Source: Mycolicibacterium sp. GF69 | Lineage (GTDB): Bacteria; Actinomycetota; Actinomycetes; Mycobacteriales; Mycobacteriaceae | Assembly (NCBI RefSeq): GCF_003284965.1 | Contig: NZ_QMEW01000008.1 | Coordinates: 97,236-161,235 of the forward strand | Direction: 5' to 3' | Length of the DNA stretch: 64,000 bases | Program-made: the position numbers and the translations under genes | The notes under the pieces: model-generated | What the model was told of the DNA's origin: nothing | Databases searched by the model: none | Seen by the model: the letters and a program-made list of their open reading frames with translations, nothing else | In this document: positions 49,154-59,256 of the stretch, in pieces | Position numbering within the stretch: the stretch's first letter is position 1 | Layout of the letters: each line of letters opens with the position of its first letter

Positions 49154-50866
49154 GTGACCGGACCGCGTCGTGACTCCCGAGACTCCGCGGATCGGCGCGA
49201 CCCTCGTTACTTTCCCCCGCGGCCGCCCGCCGAGGACCGATGGGGCGATTGGGCCGCTCGGCCCGGCGATGAGCATCCCGGGATGGCCAATTACCCGAGC
49301 GACCCCAGCTACCGTCGTCCCCGCCGCAGTGGACCGACACCCAGCGCCAACCGTTGGCTGCCGCCGCTCGACGAGCCCACCCGCGAGTTCGACTCGCGAC
49401 CTCCGCCACGCGGCATGGGCAGCGCGGTGGGCGAAAAGGTCACCGTCACAAGGGTCGCCGCACAGCGCAGCCGCGAGATGGGCTCCAAGATGTACGGCCT
49501 GGTGCACCGGGCCGCCACCGCCGACGGCGCCGACAAATCCGGGCTCACCGCGCTGACGTGGCCAGTGGTGGCGAACTTCGCCGTCGACGCCGCGATGGCG
49601 GTCGCGCTCGCCAACACCCTGTTCTTCGCCGCGGCCTCCGGTGAGAGCAAGGGCAAAGTCGCGCTGTACCTGTTGATCACCATCGCGCCGTTTGCCGTCA
49701 TCGCTCCGCTGATCGGGCCGGCCCTGGATCGGTTACAGCATGGCCGCCGCGTCGCGCTGGCTATGTCGTTCGCGCTGCGCACGGTGCTGGTCGTGGTGTT
49801 GATCGCCAACTACGACGGCGCCACCGGTAGCTTCCCTTCGTGGGTGCTGTACCCCTGTGCCTTGGGAATGATGGTGTTGTCCAAGTCATTCAGCGTGCTG
49901 CGCAGCGCCGTGACACCGCGGGTGCTGCCGCCGACGATCGACCTGGTGCGGGTGAACTCGCGGTTGACGATGTTCGGGCTGCTCGGCGGCACCATGGTCG
50001 GCGGCGCGGTGGCCGCGGGTGCGGAATACTTCTTCAACCTGTTCGAGATGCCCGGCGCGCTGTACGTGGTCGTCGCGGTGTCCGTCGCCGGCGCGGCGCT
50101 GGCGATGCGGATCCCCAAATGGGTGGAGGTGACCGAGGGCGAGGTGCCCGCGACGCTGAGCTACCACGGCCGCACTGGGGAATTGCGCCGTCCCGAGCAG
50201 ACGCCACCGACCAGGGCGGCTCGACAGCCGTTGGGCCGCAACACGATCGCCGCGCTGTGGGGCAACTGCACCATCAAAGTGATGGTCGGTTTCCTGTTCT
50301 TGTATCCGGCCTTCGTCGCCAAGTCCCACGACGCCAGCGGCTGGGAGCAGCTTCGGATCCTCGGGCTGATCGGGGCGGCCGCGGCGATCGGCAACTTCGT
50401 CGGCAACTTCACCGGTGCCCGTCTCAAGCTGGGTCATCCGGCGCAGGTGGTGGTGCGCTGCACCATCGTCGTCACCCTGGCCGCGCTGGCCGCCGCGCTG
50501 ACCGGCGACCTGATCGTGGCGGCGGTCGCCACACTGCTCACCTCGGGGGCGAGCGCGATCGGCAAGGCCTCGCTGGACGCGTCGCTACAGGACGACCTGC
50601 CCGAAGAGTCACGCGCCTCGGCGTTCGGCCGCTCCGAGTCGGTGCTGCAGTTGGCCTGGGTGGCGGGCGGCGCGGTCGGCGTGCTCGTCTACACCGAACT
50701 CTGGGTGGGCTTCACGGCGATCACGTCCGTGCTGATCCTCGGCCTGGCGCAGACCGTGGTGAGCTACCGCGGTGATTCCCTGATCCCCGGCCTGGGCGGG
50801 AACCGACCGGTGCTTGCCGAGCAGGAGGGCGGGCGCGCGGACACCGCGGTGGTGGCGCACGAGTGA
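49154..50866 (+). CDS. MFS-type membrane protein (Rv0876c-like)
   Basis: 570 residues from GTG 49154. A charged Pro/Arg-rich cytoplasmic N terminus of about 100 residues is unusual for an MFS protein but shared by mycobacterial homologues. It is followed by about 12 helices: AALANTLFFAAA-type start, LIGPALDRLQHGRRVALAMS (motif A-like), VLSKSFSVLRSAVTPRVLPP, and LLTSGASAIGKASLDASLQD. Substrate unknown. The downstream DUF2771 gene overlaps its stop by 4 nt. Confidence 0.87.
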   Translation: MTGPRRDSRDSADRRDPRYFPPRPPAEDRWGDWAARPGDEHPGMANYPSDPSYRRPRRSGPTPSANRWLPPLDEPTREFDSRPPPRGMGSAVGEKVTVTRVAAQRSREMGSKMYGLVHRAATADGADKSGLTALTWPVVANFAVDAAMAVALANTLFFAAASGESKGKVALYLLITIAPFAVIAPLIGPALDRLQHGRRVALAMSFALRTVLVVVLIANYDGATGSFPSWVLYPCALGMMVLSKSFSVLRSAVTPRVLPPTIDLVRVNSRLTMFGLLGGTMVGGAVAAGAEYFFNLFEMPGALYVVVAVSVAGAALAMRIPKWVEVTEGEVPATLSYHGRTGELRRPEQTPPTRAARQPLGRNTIAALWGNCTIKVMVGFLFLYPAFVAKSHDASGWEQLRILGLIGAAAAIGNFVGNFTGARLKLGHPAQVVVRCTIVVTLAALAAALTGDLIVAAVATLLTSGASAIGKASLDASLQDDLPEESRASAFGRSESVLQLAWVAGGAVGVLVYTELWVGFTAITSVLILGLAQTVVSYRGDSLIPGLGGNRPVLAEQEGGRADTAVVAHE

Positions 50867-51381
50867 AACGCATACTCGCCGCGCTCGCGGCGGTGGTGGT
50901 TCTGGCGTCGGTGGGCACGGGTGTGCTCATCTGGCGGCTCAGCGACGCCGAGTCGCCGAAATACCCCGAAATCAGTGCCTATTCGCATGGGCAGACGGTC
51001 CGCGTCGGTCCGTATCGCTACTGCGAGGTGCTCAACCCCACCAAATGTGCGGTCTTCGAGCATCAGGGCGAGCTGCCGGTCACCGAGCGCGGTGCGGTGC
51101 AGTTGTCCGTGCCGCCGGCGATCGCCAGGGCACCGTGGGTGCTGTTGCGCCAGTACGAGGACTCCGACGTCGTCGAGGAGTTCCGGCCCAATACACGGCT
51201 GGCGGTGACGGTGCCCACCGTCGACGCGCACCGCGGCAAGCTGACCGGACTCGCCGTGCTGCTGCCCACGCTGATTCGCCTCGACGGCGAGGAGGTGCCG
51301 GCCCCGCACGCCGAGTGGTCGGTGCGCACGGTGTGGTCCCAGTCGGGTGACGATCAAGCGACGAGGAACGAATCGCGCTGA
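50863..51381 (+). CDS. DUF2771 exported or membrane-anchored protein (Rv0875c-like)
   Basis: 172 residues from GTG 50863, overlapping the MFS stop (GTGA). An N-terminal hydrophobic segment (ILAALAAVVVLASVGTGVLIW) serves as signal or anchor. The outside domain has two Cys residues (RYCEVLNPTKCAVFEH), a probable disulfide, then VPPAIARAPWVLLRQYE. Function unknown; cotranscription with the MFS protein suggests a shared role. Confidence 0.87.
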   Translation: MKRILAALAAVVVLASVGTGVLIWRLSDAESPKYPEISAYSHGQTVRVGPYRYCEVLNPTKCAVFEHQGELPVTERGAVQLSVPPAIARAPWVLLRQYEDSDVVEEFRPNTRLAVTVPTVDAHRGKLTGLAVLLPTLIRLDGEEVPAPHAEWSVRTVWSQSGDDQATRNESR

Positions 51382-51398
51382 GGAGCCCGACAATTTGG

Positions 51399-52412
51399 TC
51401 AGGCCGAGTGGGCCTGCGGGACCCGCTCCCCCTCGCGCGGTGGACCCGGTGGCGTGCCGTCGCCGAACGGCCTGCCGCCCAACGACTCTCGTCCGTGCGG
51501 TGTGAGCCAGTTGGACAGGTCCGGCCCCTTCGGCACGACCTGCGTCGGGTTGATGTCGGCGTGCACGATGTAGTAGTGCTGCTTGATCTGGACGAAGTCG
51601 ATGGTGTCGCCGAAACCCGGGGTCTGGTACAGGTCGCGCGCGTAGGCCCACAGCGCCGGTAGCTCGGCGAGCTTGGCGCGGTTGCACTTGAAGTGGCCGT
51701 GGTAGACGGGGTCGAAACGCGCCAGCGTGGTGAACAGCCGCACGTCGGCCTCGGTGATGGTGTCGCCCACCAGGTATCGCTGGCCGTCCAGGCGCTCGGA
51801 GAGCAAGTCGAGCGCGAAGAACAACCTGTCGTAGGCCTTGTCGTAGGCGTCCTGGGAACCGGCGAAGCCGCAGCGGTACACGCCGTTGTTGATCTCGGTG
51901 TAGATCCGCTGGGCGACGTTGTCGATCTCGTCGCGGTGCTTGTCCGGATACAGGTCGGGCGCGCCGTCGCGGTGGTACGCGGTCCACTCGGCGGAGAAGT
52001 CCAGCGTGATCTGGGGGAAGTCGTTGGTGACGACCTCGCCGGTCGGCACGTCGACGATCGCGGGGACCGTGATGCCCTTGTCGTAATCGGGGAAACGCTT
52101 CAGGTAGGCGTCTTTGAGCCGGGGGATCTTGAGCACCGGGTCGAGGCCGTCGGGGTCGAGGTCGAACGTCCAGCTGTCCTCGTCGTGCGTCGGACCGCAG
52201 AAGCCGATGGACAGGGCGTCTTCCAGTCCGAGGAGTCGCCGCACGATGATCGTGCGGTTGGCCCACGGGCAGGCCCGCGCGACGACGAGCCGGTAGCGGT
52301 CGGGTTCGACGGGATAGCCGTCGCGGCCATCGGCCGTGATACGAGTGCCGATGTACTTGGTGTCGCGGTTGAACTCGCCACCTGATTCGGATTTGTCGGC
52401 GACATATGTCAT
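51399..52412 (-). CDS. Glutathionyl-hydroquinone reductase-type (omega/Xi GST) protein
   Basis: 337 residues. Xi-class GST fold: the N-terminal thioredoxin-like domain has the catalytic Cys in ARACPWANRTIIVRRLLG, then DPVLKIPRLKDAYLKRFPDY and the cis-Pro loop ITVPAIVDVPTGEVVTND. The helical C-terminal domain has NNGVYRCGFAGSQDAYDKAY and QRYLVGDTITEADVRLFTTL. It would reduce S-thiolated hydroquinones. Mycobacteria lack glutathione, so mycothiol or another thiol is the likely partner. Stands alone. Confidence 0.9.
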   Translation of the reverse strand: MTYVADKSESGGEFNRDTKYIGTRITADGRDGYPVEPDRYRLVVARACPWANRTIIVRRLLGLEDALSIGFCGPTHDEDSWTFDLDPDGLDPVLKIPRLKDAYLKRFPDYDKGITVPAIVDVPTGEVVTNDFPQITLDFSAEWTAYHRDGAPDLYPDKHRDEIDNVAQRIYTEINNGVYRCGFAGSQDAYDKAYDRLFFALDLLSERLDGQRYLVGDTITEADVRLFTTLARFDPVYHGHFKCNRAKLAELPALWAYARDLYQTPGFGDTIDFVQIKQHYYIVHADINPTQVVPKGPDLSNWLTPHGRESLGGRPFGDGTPPGPPREGERVPQAHSA

Positions 52413-52496
52413 GTAGCCAGCATGCCCGCCGAGTGTTGGGTTGACGCACGCAATTCGCCGTCAGACGTCGATCAATCCGACGCTCGGCGCAGAGTA

Positions 52497-52907
52497 TTAG
52501 GCCTCGAGTTCGCGACCGACCGCGCGGACGACTTCGGAAACCCGACGAGCCACCTTGCGGTCCGGATAGCGGCCCTTGCGCAACTCGGGCTGCACAGCGC
52601 TGTCCAGCAGCGTGATCATGTCCTCGATCATGCCGTGCAACTCGTCGGGTGAATGCTTGCGCTCGGCGGCGGCCGCCTCCCGGCGGGTACGCGTCAGGCT
52701 CGGCGGCGGATCGATGAGCGTCAGCGTCAATGCCTGCGGCCCGCGCCGGCCCGCGGCGACACCGAACTCGACGCGCTGCCCCGCCTTGAGGGTGTCGACA
52801 CCGGCGGGAAGCGCCGAGGATCGGACGTAGACGTCCTCGCCATCCTCCTGGGACAAAAATCCGAAGCCCTTTTCGGCGTCGTACCACTTAACCCTGCCGG
52901 TCGGCAC
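52497..52907 (-). CDS. cspB: Cold-shock-domain protein CspB (Rv0871-like)
   Basis: 136 residues from GTG 52907 ([19 protein letters not shown]), with a possible start three codons upstream at 52916. The cold-shock domain (1-66) has RNP1 KGFGFLS and RNP2 [11 protein letters not shown]-terminal extension of about 70 residues ([20 protein letters not shown] and [19 protein letters not shown]) distinguishes it from the short CspA. A nucleic-acid chaperone role is inferred from the domain. Confidence 0.92.
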   Translation of the reverse strand: MPTGRVKWYDAEKGFGFLSQEDGEDVYVRSSALPAGVDTLKAGQRVEFGVAAGRRGPQALTLTLIDPPPSLTRTRREAAAAERKHSPDELHGMIEDMITLLDSAVQPELRKGRYPDRKVARRVSEVVRAVGRELEA

Positions 52908-53086
52908 TGGTCTCACCCGCTCGTCGTTGTACGTACATATGGAACATAAGGAAAGCGCCCCGAACGCGCCGGGACGCCTGCGGTTGATCCTACTCTGACC
53001 TCCACCTCGCCATCACCCCGTTATCGGTAGGCTGGATCCACCGCTCGAGAGGAATGCGCCCGGTTTGCGATTAGGTTGCGAGTGAT

Positions 53087-53503
53087 ATGCGAGTGATCCT
53101 GAACATCATCTGGCTGATCTTCGGCGGCCTGTGGCTGGCGCTGGGCTACCTGGTGGCGGCGCTGATCTGCTTCGTGCTGATCATCACGATTCCGTTCGGG
53201 TTCGCGGCGCTGCGTATCGCGGCCTATGCACTGTGGCCCTTCGGCCGCACGATTGTCGACAAGCCGGGACCCCGTCCGGGCGCGCTGATCGGAAACGTCA
53301 TCTGGGTCATCTTGTTCGGTGTCTGGCTGGCAATCGGCCACATCATCTCCGCGGTGGCGATGGCGCTCACGATCATCGGTATTCCGCTGGCGCTGGCCAA
53401 TCTCAAGCTGATTCCGGTGTCACTGATGCCGCTGGGTAAGGACATCGTCCCGGTCGACAGCCTGTCCGACCCCGCCGCCAATCCCTGGCGAGCCGCCGCG
53501 TGA
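53087..53503 (+). CDS. YccF-domain inner membrane protein (Rv0870c-like)
   Basis: 138 residues. Two copies of the YccF unit: ILNIIWLIFGGLWLALGYLV with IITIPFGFAALRIAAYALWP, and IGNVIWVILFGVWLAIGHII with ITIIGIPLALANLKLIPVSL (approximate read). Four hydrophobic helices. Function unknown. Its stop overlaps the moaA GTG start, so translation is coupled to molybdopterin synthesis genes. Confidence 0.9.
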   Translation: MRVILNIIWLIFGGLWLALGYLVAALICFVLIITIPFGFAALRIAAYALWPFGRTIVDKPGPRPGALIGNVIWVILFGVWLAIGHIISAVAMALTIIGIPLALANLKLIPVSLMPLGKDIVPVDSLSDPAANPWRAAA

Positions 53504-54549
53504 CTGTCGTCGACCTTGGTGTGCCGTCTGCCGCACCCTCTTCCCCCGCACCCGTCGCCGGCCCGCTGATCGACACCTTCGGCCGTGTCGCCACCGATCT
53601 GCGGGTGTCGTTGACCGACCGCTGCAACCTGCGCTGCACATACTGCATGCCCGCCGAAGGATTGGACTGGCTGCCGTCGCAGCAGCTGCTGGGGCCCGAG
53701 GAGCTGATTCGCCTACTGCGCATCGCGGTGACGCGGCTCGGTGTCACGAGTGTGCGCTTCACCGGCGGGGAGCCGTTGGTCGCCCGCCATCTCGAGGACG
53801 TCATCGCCGCGACGACAGCGCTGCGGCCGCGCCCGGAGGTCACGTTGACCACCAACGGGATCGGCCTCGAAAAGCGCGCGGCGGGGCTCAAGCGTGCCGG
53901 CCTGGACCGCATCAACGTGTCGCTGGACACCGTCGACGTCGCGCGGTTCGCCGCGATCACCCGTCGTGACCGGCTTTCCGATGTGCTGGCCGGGCTGCGG
54001 GCGGCGCACTCAGCCGGCCTGGACCCCGTGAAAGTCAACGCAGTTCTCGATCCGGTCACCGGCCTCGACGACGCGGTCGGACTGCTGCGGTTCTGCCTGG
54101 ACCACGGCTACCAGTTGCGCATCATCGAGCAGATGCCGCTCGACGCCGGTCATCAGTGGCAGCGCGGCAGGGCGATCGGCGCCGACGATGTGCTCGCCGC
54201 GCTGCAAGAGCATTTCGACCTCACCCCCGACAACGCTCCGCGCGGTTCGGCGCCTGCCGAGTTGTGGTGCGTCGACGGCGGTCCGGGAAAGGTCGGCATC
54301 ATCGCCTCGGTGTCGCATGCGTTCTGCTCTGCGTGCGACCGCACCCGCCTCACCGCCGACGGCCAAGTCCGCAACTGTCTGTTCGCTCAGCAGGAAACCG
54401 ACCTGCGACAGTTGATGCGCACCGGAGCCGACGACACCGCTCTCGAGGCCGCATGGCGCGCCGCGATGTGGGCGAAGGCAGCTGGCCACGGCATCAACGA
54501 CCCTGACTTTGTGCAGCCCGCCCGGCCCATGAGCGCGATCGGGGGATAG
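53500..54549 (+). CDS. moaA: GTP 3',8-cyclase MoaA
   Basis: 349 residues from GTG 53500, overlapping the YccF stop. Radical-SAM enzyme for the first step of molybdopterin synthesis. The N-terminal cluster motif is DRCNLRCTYCMPAEG, followed by VRFTGGEPLVARH and LTTNGIGLE. The second, C-terminal cluster is CSACDRTRLTADGQVRNCLF. The protein ends in the required double glycine (SAIGG). Corresponds to MoaA2 of M. tuberculosis. The moaD gene follows after 2 nt. Confidence 0.96.
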   Translation: MTVVDLGVPSAAPSSPAPVAGPLIDTFGRVATDLRVSLTDRCNLRCTYCMPAEGLDWLPSQQLLGPEELIRLLRIAVTRLGVTSVRFTGGEPLVARHLEDVIAATTALRPRPEVTLTTNGIGLEKRAAGLKRAGLDRINVSLDTVDVARFAAITRRDRLSDVLAGLRAAHSAGLDPVKVNAVLDPVTGLDDAVGLLRFCLDHGYQLRIIEQMPLDAGHQWQRGRAIGADDVLAALQEHFDLTPDNAPRGSAPAELWCVDGGPGKVGIIASVSHAFCSACDRTRLTADGQVRNCLFAQQETDLRQLMRTGADDTALEAAWRAAMWAKAAGHGINDPDFVQPARPMSAIGG

Positions 54550-54551
54550 CG

Positions 54552-54818
54552 GTGCAGACAACACAGATGACGCAGGTGACCGTCCGCTACTTCGCGGCCG
54601 CACGCGCGGCCGCCGGTAACGATGAGGAGACGATTCGGCTTCGGCCGGAAACGACGCTCGCCGAACTCGTCGTCGAACTGAGCGGACGCGACGAGAATCT
54701 CGCAAATGTGCTCAAGCGCTGCTCGTTTCTCTGCGACGGTGTCGCGGTGCGGGATGACACGGTGGTGCTGAGCGAGGCGCAAACGATCGACGTCCTTCCC
54801 CCTTTTGCCGGCGGCTAG
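54552..54818 (+). CDS. moaD: Molybdopterin synthase sulfur carrier subunit MoaD
   Basis: 88 residues from GTG 54552. Ubiquitin-like fold: VTVRYFAAARAAAGNDEETI, TLAELVVELSGRDENL, and the C-terminal VLPPFAGG, whose last glycine becomes the thiocarboxylate. It pairs with MoaE encoded at 57.6-58.0 kb on the opposite strand. Transcribed with moaA. Confidence 0.95.
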   Translation: MQTTQMTQVTVRYFAAARAAAGNDEETIRLRPETTLAELVVELSGRDENLANVLKRCSFLCDGVAVRDDTVVLSEAQTIDVLPPFAGG

Positions 54819-55043
54819 CGGTGATTTTCGTCACATAACGGAATGATCACAACCTGGCTACGGGACGGTGGAGCGCGGCTCGGTCCTGCGGAAACGCCGA
54901 AATCTGCTGGGCATTTAGAGCCTTTTTAGAATTTGCCGGAAGCGAAAACGCCGTGATCGGCAAAAGGTGACGCGGCCAAAGCGAGCCGATACGGTTCATT
55001 TCCAAGCCGGTCGACCTCAAACCGATTGGCCCACCGTGCCCAA

Positions 55044-56696
<1,653 letters not shown>

Positions 56697-56933
56697 TTCG
56701 ACGTCTGGCCAACAGTCGGGAAGTTAACGCGCATTTCCTCTTCGTGCGTCGATCGGCGTCGTTCTGCGCTGCACCTCGCGACGGTGTTGCAGCAAATAGC
56801 GCACTTCGCATCAAAACATCGAGAATGGTTTGCCCGCTCGCTCGGATATTTAGTTAGGCTGGTCGGCGGACCGCGGTGTGCTGAGGGGATAGCGCGCCGG
56901 GGATGGAAATGACATGTCGCCCGGGGGGGATAC
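56697..56933. promoter_or_regulatory. Gap between rpfA and the Gap/Sap-like gene
   Basis: 237 nt without a gene. A possible sigma-70-type promoter is TTGCCC near 56830 with TAGGCT near 56855 (spacing 19, so weak). CGGGGGGG sits just before the ATG at 56934. No clear hairpin terminator after rpfA. Confidence 0.3.
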
Positions 56934-57590
56934 ATGTGGGGGCCACTTCTGGTGGCGGCTTTCGCGGCCGCGTTCGACCCGATACGACTCGCTGTCGTGT
57001 TTCTGGTGATTTCTCGACCGCGGCCCGTGCGCAACCTAATCGCTTACACCGTGGGGTGTCTGGCTGCGTGTAGCTACATGCTGGTACTGCCGCTTATGGT
57101 GCTGAACTTCGCTGACGCCGGTCGCTTTGACGGAACGGGCATGAGCCATACGCGAGTTTGGGTCGGAGTCGGGGCACTCGTGATGGCTGCGGCTTTATTG
57201 GCGGTTCGGTTCCGCCCAGCGACATTCGCCGCCGTGCTCATAAGCGTCGGCGAGCGCGCTCCACGCTTCTGGGACCGCGGCGGGTTATGGACGTCCGCTG
57301 GGGTCGGGGCCGCAATCGGCGGGCCGCCGTGGGACGCGGTGGTTCTGCTCTTCGCCATGATCCTGGTGACCGGCGCGACCGTCGGCACCCAGGTCGTTGC
57401 AGCTGTCGCGCTGGTAGCCGTGATGCTCGCCGTGGTCGAAGTCATCCTCGTCGCCCACCTGGTCAATCCTGGTCGAGCGCAGGCGGGGCTGCGGCGGGCG
57501 AGCGAATGGATCACCGGACATCGCCGGCAGTGCTTGGCCGGAATATCAGCTTTGGCAGGTGTGACGCTGATCGCCGGAGGGCTCGCCTAG
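56934..57590 (+). CDS. Gap/Sap-type lipid-addressing membrane protein
   Basis: 218 residues from ATG 56934, with a G-rich ribosome site. Six hydrophobic segments; the N terminus MWGPLLVAAFAAAFDPIRL, then LVISRPRPVRNLIAYTVGC, is the hallmark of the Gap/Sap family (GPL-addressing and sulfolipid-addressing proteins), as is AAIGGPPWDAVVLLFAMILV. Gap is needed for GPL transport to the surface in M. smegmatis. It stands alone between rpfA and the moa genes, 32 kb from the lipopeptide cluster, so a link to that product is only a possibility. Confidence 0.78.
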   Translation: MWGPLLVAAFAAAFDPIRLAVVFLVISRPRPVRNLIAYTVGCLAACSYMLVLPLMVLNFADAGRFDGTGMSHTRVWVGVGALVMAAALLAVRFRPATFAAVLISVGERAPRFWDRGGLWTSAGVGAAIGGPPWDAVVLLFAMILVTGATVGTQVVAAVALVAVMLAVVEVILVAHLVNPGRAQAGLRRASEWITGHRRQCLAGISALAGVTLIAGGLA

Positions 57591-57621
57591 AAGCGAGGAG
57601 ACGCGCCGCCGCCCGCCTGGG

Positions 57622-58050
57622 TTACGCCGAGTTCACCCATTCCTCGGAGCCGTCGGCGAAGAACTGGTGCTTCCACACGGGCAGCCGCTCCTTGACGACG
57701 TCCACCAGCCGCGCACACGTCTGGAACGCTGCCGCGCGGTGATCGGCGGCCACGGCAGCCACCAACGCAGCGTCACCGATCTCGAGCACTCCGATCCGGT
57801 GGCTGACCGCGATCGCCCGCACGCCATCCGCTGCCGCGGCGATCTCGTCGGCCACCTCGGCCAGCGTCTGCGACGCCGACGGGTGCGCCGAATACTCCAG
57901 CCGGACGACGGAACGGCCGCCGTCGTGGTCTCGCACGACACCGGCGAAGCTCACCACCGCGCCCGCGGAGGCGTGGGCGACCAGCTCCTCATGCTCGGCG
58001 AGTTCGATCGTCGTCTCGCTCAGCTCGGCGCGCAGCACAACGGCCGTCAT
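57622..58050 (-). CDS. moaE: Molybdopterin synthase catalytic subunit MoaE
   Basis: 142 residues from ATG 58050 ([14 protein letters not shown]). MoaE fold with [37 protein letters not shown] strand ([14 protein letters not shown]) and the active-site stretch [20 protein letters not shown], including the catalytic Lys. It inserts sulfur from MoaD into precursor Z to form molybdopterin. ATG overlaps the mog stop by ATGA; last gene of a four-gene minus-strand operon. Confidence 0.95.
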   Translation of the reverse strand: MTAVVLRAELSETTIELAEHEELVAHASAGAVVSFAGVVRDHDGGRSVVRLEYSAHPSASQTLAEVADEIAAAADGVRAIAVSHRIGVLEIGDAALVAAVAADHRAAAFQTCARLVDVVKERLPVWKHQFFADGSEEWVNSA

Positions 58051-58523
58051 CGCGGGTGGTCCTTTCCGCCGAGCTGATCCAGTGCATGCTCGAGAACACC
58101 GGCCAGTACGCCCAGCCCGTCCTTGACCCCGCCCGGCGACCCCGGCAGGTTCACGATCAGCGTGCGGCCCTTGACCCCGCACACCCCCCGCGAGAGCACC
58201 GATGTCGGCACCTGGTCCTCACCGGCGCGGCGGATGGCGTCTGCCAGTCCGGGAATCTGGTAGTCGACGATCGCGGCGGTGGCCTCGGCGGTGCGGTCGG
58301 TCGGCGAGATGCCGGTGCCCCCGGAGGTGATCACCACGTCCACACCGTCGGCGACCGCAGCGGAGATGGCGTCGGCGACCGCGTCGCCGTCCGGCACCAC
58401 AACCGGCGCCGGGGTAGCGATGTCGCGGCCGGTGAGCCAATCCACGACGACGGGCCCGCACCGGTCCTCGTAGACGCCGGCGGCGGCACGGGTGGATGCA
58501 ATGACGACGCGACCGGACCTCAT
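58047..58523 (-). CDS. mog: Molybdopterin adenylyltransferase Mog/MoaB
   Basis: 158 residues from ATG 58523, chosen because it overlaps the moaC stop as ATGA; a GTG three codons upstream is possible. Motifs: [20 protein letters not shown] (the GGTG loop that binds pterin) and [17 protein letters not shown]. It adenylates molybdopterin before metal insertion. It lies between moaC and moaE, overlapping both. Confidence 0.93.
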   Translation of the reverse strand: MRSGRVVIASTRAAAGVYEDRCGPVVVDWLTGRDIATPAPVVVPDGDAVADAISAAVADGVDVVITSGGTGISPTDRTAEATAAIVDYQIPGLADAIRRAGEDQVPTSVLSRGVCGVKGRTLIVNLPGSPGGVKDGLGVLAGVLEHALDQLGGKDHPR

Positions 58524-58999
58524 CGGGCCCACGTCCCGGTCTTGCCGCCCTCTTTGCGCAGCACCCGTATGTCATCGATGCGGGCAGCAGGATCGACTGC
58601 CTTGATCATGTCGTAGAGCGTCAGTGCCGCCACGCTCACCGCGGTCAGCGCCTCCATCTCGACACCGGTCCGGTCGGTGGTGCGCACGGTCGCGGTGACG
58701 TCCACCCGCCCAGACTCCTCGATCTCGAAGTCCACGTCGACACCCGTCAGCGCCAACTGATGGCACAGCGGAATCAGGTCGCTGGTGTGCTTGGCCGCCA
58801 GGATCCCCGCAATACGCGCAGTGGCCAGCGCATCGCCTTTGGGTAACCCGTTCGACGCGATCATCGCGACGACCTCGGATGTGGTGTGCAGGGTGCCCGC
58901 AGCGACGGCGGTGCGCTTGGTGACATCCTTGGCCGTGACGTCGACCATGTGCGCCGCGCCGGACTCGTCGACGTGTGAGAGGCGGGGCCGCTCGGACAC
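58520..58999 (-). CDS. moaC: Cyclic pyranopterin monophosphate synthase MoaC
   Basis: 159 residues from GTG 58999. Conserved blocks: [79 protein letters not shown] and the C-terminal KEGGKTGTW. It converts the MoaA product to cPMP. It starts directly after the upstream small ORF and overlaps mog. Confidence 0.96.
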   Translation of the reverse strand: MSERPRLSHVDESGAAHMVDVTAKDVTKRTAVAAGTLHTTSEVVAMIASNGLPKGDALATARIAGILAAKHTSDLIPLCHQLALTGVDVDFEIEESGRVDVTATVRTTDRTGVEMEALTAVSVAALTLYDMIKAVDPAARIDDIRVLRKEGGKTGTWAR

Positions 59000-59191
59000 T
59001 TACTTGTTGACGACCGTCACCGGATGCAGGTACGGCAGGTCCTCCGCGGGCAGCGGGAACGTGAGCTCACCGAAGGGTGACAGCGCGCCGGTGCGGTCGG
59101 CGGCCAGCTCGCTGATCGGATGGTCATCCTCGCCGTCGCCTGCCGGCCAGCCCGGATCGACGTACCGCTTCTTGCCCTTGTTGTCTGCCAC
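59000..59191 (-). CDS. Small conserved hypothetical protein (Rv0863-like), first gene of the moaC operon
   Basis: 63 residues from GTG 59191 ([18 protein letters not shown]); the frame to 59275 is longer but unsupported. Hydrophilic, acidic middle ([15 protein letters not shown]), C terminus [17 protein letters not shown]. No known domain. It ends at the moaC start, which ties it to molybdopterin genes; Rv0863 sits in the same place in M. tuberculosis. Function unknown. Confidence 0.75.
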   Translation of the reverse strand: MADNKGKKRYVDPGWPAGDGEDDHPISELAADRTGALSPFGELTFPLPAEDLPYLHPVTVVNK

Positions 59192-59256
59192 GCCCACATT
59201 GTGGCAAATGCCGCGGCCGCTGGCGACACCACCGTGCTCCTTTACCCTGGTCAGCA

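Noticed and set aside
50764..52887. 707-codon open frame on the minus strand
   Set aside because: It runs across the DUF2771 gene, the GST-type gene and cspB in another frame, and has no domain of its own.
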